Below, piece after piece: positions 46,726-57,431 of a DNA stretch of 64,000 nt (position 1 is the stretch's first letter; every line of letters begins with the position of its first letter). Made by a program: the position numbers and the translations under genes. Source of the stretch: Zhengitettix transpicula (lineage: Eukaryota; Arthropoda; Insecta; Orthoptera; Tetrigidae); the NCBI GenBank assembly GCA_037074705.1, contig CM073591.1:60018897-60082896 (forward strand), given 5' to 3'. Under the pieces are notes generated by a model. The model ran no database searches and was not told where the DNA came from. It saw nothing but the letters and a program-made list of their open reading frames with translations.

Positions 46726-47226
46726 ATATATTTTTTTTTTAGGGCAACAGGCTACATGAGGGTGATCCACATTGGGCAACTCCCCTTTAATAGCATAGGA
46801 AGGGATTAGAAAGGGGGGATGCGGAAGGGTAGAGGAAGGTAGCCAAGGGTTAACTAGGGCCCCCGGGCTATGGTTTAAGGATCCTACCCGGCATTCGCCT
46901 AAAGAAATGCAGGGAAAACCCTAGAAAAACCTGCATCGGGTAGGTCGGGCATTGGGTACTTGTCCCACGCCCTTCCGATAGCGGGAGAGGAGTTTGCTGT
47001 GGGGACGCAGCATTCCCTTCTCCGTGCCTCGACCAGTTTAGGAAGCAGCTGGCCGACTATTCCAATAGGAATAGCGGACAACTCTTGCCGTATGCCCAAG
47101 GTCTGCGACCCCGGAACATACACCTCTCAAAACAGACCGAGGTGCCTCGGCATGTGGGAACCTTAGTTCAAAAAAACCAGATAGATGTGAGAGCATCCCC
47201 AAAGGTAGCCCCCGCCAGAGCTCTCT
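46726..47226 (-). mobile_element. GC-rich poly(A) retroposon, copy 1
   Basis: Poly(T) at the low-coordinate end marks minus orientation. Flanked by a 10-bp duplication TGAAATATAT (46716-46725 and 47227-47236). The minus strand has a frame ARRRECCVPTANSSPAIGR through FSRVFPAFL that recurs in the other three copies. It is either the 3' end of an unidentified LINE or a SINE derived from one. The GC content is far above the surroundings. Confidence 0.85.
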
Positions 47227-47236
47227 TGAAATATAT

Positions 47237-50200
47237 TTATTTTGCGTCGGCCTCCTTATCGATATTTCAAAATGTTATGACAGAAAGTAAAATGTAAAGA
47301 GGACCTTAAACGTCATTATTCCGAAATATCGACAATATTGTAGATGAATATCGACGATATAGAAGAAAAAATTAAATTTTTCAATATCGGAGCTTTAGTA
47401 TTTGGCCACGCCTCAAACTGACGGGTATTGGAGGGCAGTATTACTGTCTACACGTCACTACGTCAGTATCCAGTGAGTTGATGACTTATAACTTCTGTCG
47501 TACTCTGTGAAACTTTTTATTTGCAATTTTAATTACCCATTATCATTAAAAAAATGTCTGACAAGGCTGTTAATGATGAATTTGTTTCATATGATGAAGT
47601 AGATAGCAGTCAACAGTTGATGGTACAGTTCATCGAGCTTCATGGAACTCATTAATATTTTAAAAAAGGACATTAAGTACTAGATAAGTTACTTGTGATT
47701 TTTAGCAAATCAAAACTGACTCAAGACGAACTAAGAAATCAGAACATCTTCAATCTAAGAAACGACCAGGAAGAAATAGTATCCTCAAAGATATCAGGAG
47801 CAGGAACTCATCGATATCATGGGCATACTTCGCATTCCAGTATGTACAAAATACGGAATCCAGACTACTTATTATTGCCTTCTAATTTACAACAATTAAA
47901 AAATAATCGGGGAATATCAATTACTGGCCGGAGCTCACTTTAATACGAACCTTTGTTTCGGGAACTGTGTAAAAACTACTCTGAAAACATTGACGCAAGG
48001 AAATATATTGTGTTTAATTCAAGGTACGTCAAAAAACTCATCCGTAAAAGTTATGCGGTGATAAGTACATAAAATACCTTGTCGCTGTCTGCATATCCCG
48101 TTCCTCAGAATATAATGAAAACTTTTTAGAATGATAGCGTTACTCCAGCTTATCACCAAGGGTTTGCCCCCGAGAAACCTGATGTAATTATGCCACTTTC
48201 TTGAGAATGCCACACTCGATATCCACCTCCTGTGATTATACGCCTAAATATGTTTCACTAAAATCTTATTTGAAACCATGGCATGTATAATTTATACTCA
48301 TCTCAAGATTGCGGGGTCCGTAGGAAATGTAGAATGTGTTTGGGGACGATAAATTGTATATCAATGTGGAGCTCGGTACTGGAAATGTATGTTCTTTGAA
48401 ATGTATTATAAACCATCCAGTATGCTTCTTTGTTGAAATAATGTAAAAATTACTATCGAACGAAGCCTTTCCCGGTGTATGTGATTCAAGTGAAGATGAT
48501 GGCAGTGACCGCCGTCGAAACATCGTGCAGCGATAATGTTTTCATCCGGTTGGAATCCGAGAACTTTTGGTTAATGTAAAAATTACTAAAATTATTTCTG
48601 AAAAACTTTTTATTAAATATAACATGTCTGCAATAAATGTACAAAATTGATACATTGGAACTCAACAACAACATTTAATATAACATCTATAAGATTCATT
48701 TAACGACCAATTAAGACTTCTTATCATAAAATATTAATCAAAAAATAATATTTAACAGCGATACGTTTCATTACTTATTCGTAAAAAAATTTGAATAGTA
48801 AAAAGTCTCTTGTTTGTTAAATATATATTTTTTACAATTAAAAATAAACGTTAAAAATATTATTTAATGTAACTTTTTTCTAGATTCACATGAAGTAAAC
48901 ATTGTAAGTATAAATTTTTTTTTAAAAAAAAAACTTCTATTCTTTCATTATTAAGATTGCGTGGTCAGTCAAATCAGAAGAAATTTTATAAGTTAATAGA
49001 TTGAATATTACGTTTAATAAAATAAAAATTACAATGAACTTTTAGTATCATAACGTTTCATCCGTCTTCAGGTGTTTGAAAAAAATAATTTGAAAGGAAA
49101 GAAAAATTGTATAAAGTGATACATTTAAGAATAATTGGAATAAAGGTAGTTTTTAGCATTATTAGTATTATAATAATTGGAAAGGCTTACATTTAAATTA
49201 AATAATTTCCAAATTTATTCTTAATGTCATATAATTATTGGAAATATTGAATGCAAGTACGATGGGAAAAATGTAATCCATATTACATCTTCGTTTATTT
49301 CATTATAACTTATTGTTTATATATATGTTGATTTCTTTGCATTTGTTTTGTTTTTTCGCTTAAATGTACCGCATTTGATTAAAAAAGCTCTTAACTAATT
49401 TTATTTCAATTCACACCTGAGTAAAGTAACAACGTTACGTAGTGTGTTTTTAAATTATTTTCACCGTTTTTGGCCCGTTTTTTTGGCTATTTTATAAATT
49501 AATATTTTCTGCCGCCCGCTAATTTGAGAGAAAATGGCGGACGTTCCAAAACCTTGATTGTTACTGCCTGTACGAGGATTTCGTTCGAAAAAGAAACCGC
49601 TGTACGAATTTTCTTCGAAGCGGAAAAGGAGACTTTCTTAAATTGTCATCCAGCATTTGGAAATGTTGAAACTTAAAATTGAACATTGCATCTTAAAATA
49701 TCAGACAATTTCCATTTGGCCGACATCCATCGCAATAAAACTCAATTTTATTTTCGGGCAATGTTATTGGTAGGTAAACAAAATCTTTCTCGGCAAGAGT
49801 CGTTCATTTAGATAGATCCAATAAGTAACAAACAGTATAAATTTCGCAAAACTTAGGAACAATGAGTTATAAGTGACCCAAATACACATCATAGACATTC
49901 TCGAATCAAAAGTTAAATTAAACGGTTATAACAGAACAATGTTTTCTTCCCGTGCGAGTATATAGTAAATTAGTTTGCTAAAAAATAAGGAAAAAACAAG
50001 AATATGAGTTTCCAACATTAATTCTGCACTTTGGTTTCATTTTTCAAGGAGCCTTATTCTCTAACTTTTTATGTCGACGTGTATTAAATTTTTTGCAATA
50101 TATAAGGGAAACGCTTTTCGTTTATACTATAAATCCTATAAACTAAAGTGACGACTTACGAATGTAAAATAACATGTAATACTTAATACGAAATTCATTG

Positions 50201-50785
50201 CAGGACCAATTATGGTTTTATGCTAAAAAAGACAGCGAGGTTCCATAATCATTAATCAGCCACCAGTTTGTCTACACGATCACAAAATAATTATTCAAAG
50301 GTTTTAGACTTTTTTTTATCGGGTGCTTGATTGGATACCTTTTGTTTTTCATTTGTTGAATTCTGCTTGTCTGGTGATATTATCTGGACGAATGCCGCAG
50401 CTGTGATTGGTGACTGCATTTATAACTTTTGCCGAGTTGATTACTTGGGTGAGAGAAGAGGGAGCGATTATCAACTCGTCACCCGGACCGTGCACCGCTA
50501 GCCTATAAATCATCGAGGACCTTTAAAACGATTCTATTTGAAAAGTAAAATTTTTACCGTGTGTTCGTAATAAAGATCTTAGTGATTTCCCGATGTCACA
50601 TATAATGTATAGTCTGTTAGCTATTTCATACATATTCATCGACCAAATAAAATAATTATATTGTTTTCCGTTCGATAAATAGTCTACTCAGTTGAAAACT
50701 AAACTTAAAATATAAGAACATAGCATACGTACTAAATAGATGACTATTCTAGCATAAAATAGGTAACTTAAATAAATACGTTTGA
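47237..50785. other. No gene recognised
   Basis: Weak features only. There is a cgatatt-rich patch at 47320-47390, a block at 47930-48030 duplicated at 55595-55690, and two short motifs ending in GAAAC (plus strand 48491-48521; minus strand CTGAAGA...GAAACG 49056-49071, without a stem). The stretch 49080-50780 is AT-rich with a slightly more GC-rich patch near 50380-50530. Confidence 0.55.
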
Positions 50786-51225
50786 GGGATCAGATTGATA
50801 AAATAATGATCGAGCTCCACCTGGGTCTCTCCCATCTGAGAAATCCGAGTCGACCCTCCAATTCTCCACCCATTTCACAAGCCTGAGCACAGACTCACCT
50901 AAAATTTAGTAGATCACATTCTTCACGACCTAATTTTAGGACTTCATGAAGAGTAGATACTGCATTGGTTGAGCTTCGTTTGAAAGCTTTTCTACTGTTC
51001 GTTAATTGATTCATTGATCAATTTAACGTAATATTCATTCTTCATGCAGTTCTAAAATTAGTCCATGAAGAATGTGATCCAGTAAATTATTGGTTAGCAT
51101 GTGCTCAGGTTTATTTTCAATGGATGATATTGATAGCTGAGATGGGAGAGCAAAGTGGAGGTTCCGGGTTCGATTCCCGGTCCGCTCCAGATTTTTTTAC
51201 ATCCTGATCCTTTAATTCAGTTTCA
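50786..51225. repeat. Foldback element with tRNA-like (SINE-type) arms
   Basis: The right arm has an A-box-like TAGCTGAGATGG (51134 on) and a perfect B-box GGTTCGATTCC (51167-51177), then a catcctgatcctttaattca tail. The left arm is its inverted copy (gagctccacctgggtctct, cccatctgag). The centre resembles that of 16800-17287 (ggttgagcttcgtttgaaag, aggacttcatgaagag). It does not fold as a functional tRNA gene. Confidence 0.75.
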
Positions 51226-51279
51226 TGTGCTGTACGGATAAACTTCGTTTGAAAAAAAATTATTCTGATCTAGAATTGA

Positions 51280-51820
51280 TAAGTTTTAAAATTAACAAAA
51301 ATAATTAAGTAGCCAAGAAAAAATTGGGTGATAAAATAAATAACACACAACTGTTCTTCAAATCTTGTGTCTTTATTCAGGCGTTGAAATTAATAGGAAC
51401 GACCCGCACATGAACCCTAGTGACGCACTCCAAAGCAAAGATTTTAAATTAAAAGCAAAAAGTTAATAATTAACACATTTCCAAGCAAATAATTAACATT
51501 ATAAGTAATCATACTGTGGTAAATCATATGTAACATAATTTATTCCAAGTTTTAGGTCAGTTAAAATTACGTAAAAAATATTCCGTAAGAAAAGAGTTTA
51601 TAAAATTAATAGTGCGACATTGGGACGTAGTATAAAACTTTTTCTTTGACAGTAGGGTGATCGCTGAAAAAATATCAGAGAGGTTTTGTTGCTCTTGACT
51701 ATTGTTTTCTTGGCACCTGGAAAAAGGAACATGATTTCCAGAAACGTTTTGTGGAATTTATGTTATCAGTTCTTTTGTCTGTATTTAGCTATTATATTTG
51801 ATTAATTTTTAAAACTGAAG
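51280..51820. mobile_element. Inverted-repeat element with hammerhead-like arms
   Basis: Arms at about 51280-51380 and 51711-51815 share aattttaaaac/taatt, agctatt/gtagccaa, acaaacttt and aggaac blocks in inverted order. The right arm has GAAACG (51741-51746) but a decayed first block (CTGGAAA). The left arm minus strand reads CTGAATA. The centre of about 330 bp is AT-rich. Confidence 0.6.
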
Positions 51821-51910
51821 TGTTATATTTCCGTTACATTATGTTTGATATAGGTGTCAAGTGGTTCCGGGAAGTTTTTTAGCGTATTGTTAGTAATATA
51901 AATTATATAT

Positions 51911-52974
51911 TGTAATAATCAACAGGTAAATTGTCGTTTAAATGAATTTGCCCCACGTTGTGCGCAATTTATGTAATGATCAACTAATTGATTATTTAAT
52001 TTATTTAATTTTTTGAAGAATTCGAGCCCCACGTTGTGGTAGCCTTTTATGTAATAATCAAATGGAAGGTGTTAAATAAATGAAATGTTTAAACAATTAA
52101 CAAACAAAAATATTTATTTTATTTTGTGTCAATAAAAGATAATTACAAACAAAATTTGAGATCTGTTCTCTCAGGGCCTTTGTTGGGTTTCATAATGAAG
52201 ACAAAAAATGATTTAAAATCTTATTAACAAAAACAGTTCTCAATTTACCTAAACAAAATGTCGATAGAATGAAAGAAATTAAAAAGTAAAGAATTTAACT
52301 TTGATTGACAATTTAAAAGAGAACGAAATCTGACTGTATCCTTTAATTTGCGTTTACAATATTATTCAAAATTATGTTACTTACGGACCGTCGGTCTGAT
52401 AGCAAAACAATCAATTTCACCTCGTTCGGACACTTTTACACTCTTTAATTATTTAATATCAGGCCTTGGTTTTCACTGATTCTACACTTCACTTTAAAAT
52501 TTGGCGAGATTGGCTGAATTCCGTTGATTGCTCCTCTCCACAATAATTTACCAATGTTATTCCGCAACAATTCCTCCACGAAGATTGTACAAAGTTCTAT
52601 TTTGACGAAAGTGGTATTACTTTCCAATATTCACGTTGCAATATCTCGGTGAATGTTTTACTCTGCTCAATTTTATAAAGACCGTTCTCTGCAACGTTTT
52701 CACCGTCGGCCGTTTCTATTCTCAAATGTTTCACCAACTTTATTATACTATGCTCGACGATGTCTGACCTCTGTACAATCCAGACCACAACGACCAACTG
52801 ACTCTTTTAGTGCTCTCGAGTTTGTGCGCGCATACGCCATTTTTGACTTTTCGACAAAGCAACTGAGCTCGCTTTTCCATTGTTGCTTTGTTCGATCAGA
52901 CCGCTATAATGGATTTATCAAACAATTCAAATTTTATGTCCAAACAATTCATGGCCTAATCAATTATTGCTACA
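51911..52974 (-). mobile_element. Solo LTR (family copy 3)
   Basis: 1064 bp with TG...CA ends, ATATAT on both sides. Inverted homologue of 45250-46244, more distantly related to copies 1 and 2. AATAAA on the minus strand near 52110. A GGNCCGTAAG splice-donor-like site (minus, about 52385) corresponds to CCGTAAG in copies 1 and 2. Open frames here are not supported as genes. Confidence 0.8.
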
Positions 52975-53039
52975 ATATATTTGATATTCTATAAAAATTT
53001 GGACAAAATTATCTAAAAATTTGTAATAATGGAGAACGA

Positions 53040-53640
53040 GGTTTTCGGAACGAGTAGCAATAGGTATTTTTTTTCTTCTTCTTCGGTTTTCCCCCTTTTA
53101 TAGTTTTGCCGTCTTCAATTTCCATTTCTGTCTGTCTTTCCAATCTCCTTCTTCCAAATTCCTATCCTCCATTATGGTTTTCACATGGGGTTTCCACTTT
53201 AATCTGGGTCTGCCCCGTTTATGTTTCCCAGGTGGTAATTGGTATATTTCTTTTGGCCATCTTCCATTCTTTGTACGTGACCATACTATTTAAGGGTTTG
53301 ATTTTCAATCCTTTTAACGACAGACGTGGTTACGTTCATTTCTTTCCAAAGGAACTCATTTCTAATTTTATCCTGTCTTGTTTTTTGAAGACTTCTCCTC
53401 AGATAATCGAATTCTACTGTTCTAATTTTGTTTTTTTGTAATTCTGTCAGGGGCCAGGTTTCACTTTCATAACATAGAATGTTCTGTATTGTGCCCTTAT
53501 ACATGTTGACTTTTGTTTCCTTTTATTCCAAATTATACCGTGTAAAATTTTGGTAGCATTCTTTGCCATTGCAATTTTAGTTTGTGCATCTCTTTCACAT
53601 GGTCGTTCATTTGTAATTATTGACCCCAAGTATTTTTAAA
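53040..53640 (-). mobile_element. LINE endonuclease-reverse transcriptase, C-terminal relic
   Basis: Minus strand: YKGTIQNILCYESETWPLTE, KIRTVEFDYLRRSLQKTRQD, KIRNEFLWKEMNV, NQTLKWYGHVQRM and a GRRRLER.. /GGKPKKK tail. YGHVxRM and the basic GRPKK-type ending are the usual C-terminus of insect endonuclease-reverse transcriptases. Frameshifts at about 53480 and 53290. Confidence 0.8.
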
Positions 53641-54519
53641 AAAAATTTCAATCTAATATTTGTGCGTTTATTAATAAAACTTAAGAGCTACTCTATAGAA
53701 ATGAAAATAAATCTTTAAAATGCATAGTTTATAATAAGATGTATATTTCTCACGGACGTTACCCTACTTCGCCGCAACTGACACAGTGAGAAATAAGAGG
53801 CGGAGAACAAAGAGTTTATACGGGGTCCCACCCAACATTCGCTTGTAAATGAAATAAGTCCTCTCGAACGGTTAAAAGCGAAATTAGTTGGATTTCATCC
53901 GCATCCGCAGGCAATAAAGCCGAGTTACGACCGAGCATGACGAAATAGTCCAATGGGAACGAACCGGCCGAGGTGTCTCAGTTGCGTAAATGTTTCTTTT
54001 GTGAGGTTACTCGGACAAAAGTTCCCTCCAGGACCTGTATATGGTGTATCAGTGTGGAACTAGTACAGGGTTCAGGACTACAGATAAGTTAACAGGGATC
54101 TTAACCGAAAATATCTGTCCGACATTCACCACGGGAAAGCACAGCTACGATACAGAGCTCTGATGAAAGAAGTATCAAAAGATAATCTACATTTATGGAT
54201 ATAATATGCGGTTTTCTCTTACCAGTTCTGGAATCGGATGAGGTGCATCGATATTTTACTTTCAATAAGTCAAGATTTCTCTTAACGTTTCACTCAAAGA
54301 CGTGTCTCTTTGGTTTTACTAATGACCGGTGTGGGGTACCAGAGACTTTAAATAGGACCAAAGACTTTATATAAAGATAAGAATATTGTGTAACTATATT
54401 GATTATTGTTGCGGTAACGATGAGAAAAGTGAGTGTTGTATTGTGTTGTTGAGTGCAACAATTATTTTCGCTCTCGGTCTGTAAGCAAAACAACACATTA
54501 ATAGACGTTGTAAATATAT
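53641..54519. other. No gene recognised
   Basis: Somewhat higher GC at 53750-54250 (many CpG). No coding similarity, repeats or motifs that I can support. Confidence 0.5.
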
Positions 54520-55297
54520 ATAATGGCCAAACAGCCAGGTAAGGTTTATTAATTAATAATGTAATTTTTGCAATTGGAACAATAATTATTTCGCCCCCAA
54601 TTTGGGACATCATCAGGTGAACAACAAAAATAAGATGACTCATATTTATCTAACTTATTTAAAATATATTGAAAATACATCAGCCAATTATTCAGAAATT
54701 TATTATGAACAATTAAGAACATTATAACAAAACAAACACTAAGTTTCATCATTAAATATTTGAAACCTCTTCACGTGTAAATTTAAATTAAATAATAGAT
54801 TCGCAATAATTAATTACATGAAATAGAGATGAAAAACGTAGTGATTGTTTCGTTATAATGTTTTGAATTTTCATAATAAATTTCTGAATGATTGGATTGT
54901 TTTTTCCAAAAATAAGATACTATAACCTAAAATTTCTTCAAAGGTCTTGGATATTATGAAAAATTTGGTTCTAGAAACTTTTAAGATTTGTTAAAATTAG
55001 ATTCCAAAAAAACTTATTTAAAAGAATTTTGACTAAATTTTATAAAGTATGGTCATGCTTCCATGACTTGTGCATACAATTATCAGAATATTCCACATAT
55101 AAGAAGAAATTTTAGTTTATGATCTGGCATATGTTTTTTACAGTTATGTGAGACAGAGATTATGACCAATATTAATGAGCGTCTAATATTTTTATTGTCC
55201 ACGTGATGAAGTTCCCAAATTTGGAACGAAACGTTGTGATATATTGTTCTATTTGCATCATAATTAATAAACCTTTTCTGACTGCTTGGCCATTAGT
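54520..55297. mobile_element. Inverted-repeat element with a hammerhead-like core in each arm
   Basis: Arms at about 54520-54635 and 55190-55297 are inverted copies from aatggccaa at the outer edges inward (aaggtttattaatta, gaacaat, ccaaattt). Left arm, minus strand: CTGATGA (54610-54616), T, 5-bp stem GTCCC/GGGGC, GAAA (54589-54592). Right arm, plus strand: GTGATGA (55203-55209), A, 5-bp perfect stem GTTCC/GGAAC, GAAAC (55228-55232). The centre of 550 bp is AT-rich and non-coding. Confidence 0.8.
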
Positions 55298-56886
55298 TTT
55301 ATTTATTGTGTCATAATCAGATATCAATATTAAATAGACGCGAACGAATTTATCACAGTTGATTAACGATAGGAGCTAAATTACTTAGAGAATTACGAGG
55401 GTTGTTATAAATACACGTCAGGTATTTTTTAATATAATAATATCGCACGCCAGAAATGTTTTCCGAGATCTTACCACGTTTTAAAAAGGCCCTAATTCGC
55501 AGAAACCTTACTGTCTACACCTTTATACAAACCATGCATAACTGGAGAGAAATAACGATGCGCAGTCGTCCACTAACCTGAGGTTGTGGTGGGGGGAGAC
55601 CGGAGCTCCTTTTAACACAAACCTTTCTTAAGGCAACTTGGTAGTCTAAAAAACTATTCCGAAAACATTATGCATGGAAATATATTGTTATCAGTTATCA
55701 GCAAATAATTACATCAAGTAGAGTAAAATTTGATAAATTCAGCATGGATTAACAAATTGTAGGAAACAAATATAGGAGACTTTAAAAACTGGAATTATTT
55801 TAATAAAGTTATTGGATTCAAATAAATATATGTCGTGAGGGATAACAAGATGTACGACATGTCGCAGAATCTCACGACGTATAAATATATTTACGTGCAA
55901 TAAAATATCGGACTCACCGAATATGTCTAGAGATACACTTCGGATGAAAAATAAAAACACGATTCGAATTTTTTCGAGCAATTGAATGTTGGTAGAATGT
56001 AAACAGCAGAGGGTTACTTTGAAATTATTAAAAGTAAACTCCCCCACTTTTTATTTCGGATACTGCGTCGAAAAATAAGTTTGGTCCGAAGGAGTTTTTT
56101 ATTCGTGGCGACAGATGGCAGTGTAGTTGCCAATAATGGAGCAGCGGTAGGAATGTTTGCGAATGGGAATATTTCTGTAAAAAAAAATTGATGCAAAATA
56201 ACAAACAAAAAAATAAATAGAACGGCTCCAGTGAGGATTATTCCACCAAATTGAAAAGGTTTGGTGGATTTCAGCGGGTGAATCTCACACTACCCAACAG
56301 TGCGGAACCTTCTGGGTATACAATAGGATCCGACTAGTTACCCCTCGGAAAAAAACTGCCACAGCCATTAATTAGGATGTTGTTCCCCCTGCTACTAAGT
56401 GTTAATGCTGTAATTACAGATGCAGTTGCTATAGGTACAACCACAAATAGAACTTTAATGCTAGCGCTGCAACGACACTAATTGTGACATTGCTCTATTA
56501 TTTCAAATAATGCCCAATTAAATAATTGACTATCACTACAGGAATACGTACCACTGATATTCCTAAAGAAAGTGATCTTAACTATTAAATGATATAACAG
56601 CCAAAAAAAACGCAAATTTGGTGTGAATAATTCAAAACATTGTGTTTTGTTTCAGGTATCTTTCTTGTTTTTAATAATTATAATTATCTGACGTATTTCA
56701 TTTTTATGATAAATAAATCGGCCACAGGTCAGAAAAAAATTCATGAAGTAACTGTCAAAAATGGATTTGGAGTATTAAAGATAATTTTTATACCTTTACC
56801 AAAATCTTCTATTAATGTTTGCCAATAATTGATATTATTGAAATTACATAGATTAAAATTTAAGTATAATTTCCAAGTCATGTTCT
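55298..56886. other. No gene recognised
   Basis: Contains the second copy of the duplicated block (55595-55690, like 47930-48030). Otherwise AT-rich; the open frames here show no similarity to known families. Confidence 0.55.
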
Positions 56887-57419
56887 TTTTTTTTAGGGCA
56901 ACAGGCTACATGAGGGTAACCCACGTTGGGCAACTCCCCTTTAATAGCATAGGAAGGGATTTGAAAGGGGGGACGCGGAAGGGTAGAGGAAGGTAGCCAA
57001 GGGATAACTAGGGCCCCCGGGCTATATTTTAAGGATCCTAACTGGCATTCGCCTAAAGAAATGCAGGGAAAACCCTAGAAAAACCTGCATCAGGTAGGTC
57101 GGTCATTGGGTACTTGTCCCACGCCCTTCCGATAGCGGGAGAGGAGTTTGCTGTGGGGACGCAGCATTCCCTTCTCCGTGCCTCGACCAGTTTAGGAGGC
57201 AGATGGCCGACTATTCCAATGGGAATAGCGGACAACTCTTACCATATGCCCAAAGTCTGTGATCCCGGAACAAACACCTCTCAGAACAGGCCGAGGTGAG
57301 GCACCTCGTTGGGAACCTTATTTCAAAAACTGAGAGGAAAAGGCATCCCCAAAGGTAGCCCCCTTCGTATCACTCCTACAAGGTTCTGCCTGCGAGAGAA
57401 TATCCCTCGCAGACCCTTG
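56887..57419 (-). mobile_element. GC-rich poly(A) retroposon, copy 2 (longest)
   Basis: 533 bp bounded by a perfect 12-bp duplication AAGTCATGTTCT (56875-56886 and 57420-57431), with poly(T) at the low end, so it was inserted by target-primed reverse transcription on the minus strand. It extends furthest at the 5' side, including a small hairpin (ctgcgagagaatatccctcgcag near 57390). The conserved minus-strand frame runs from about 57235 to 57053. Confidence 0.9.
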
Positions 57420-57431
57420 AAGTCATGTTCT

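Noticed and set aside
51134..51188. tRNA gene suggested by A-box and B-box
   Set aside because: The spacing leaves no proper anticodon arm or acceptor stem, and the segment is an arm of a dispersed foldback repeat.
56230..56350. Possible rRNA-like fragment (tttcagcgggtgaat)
   Set aside because: Only a short resemblance; flanks do not continue as 28S or 5.8S sequence.
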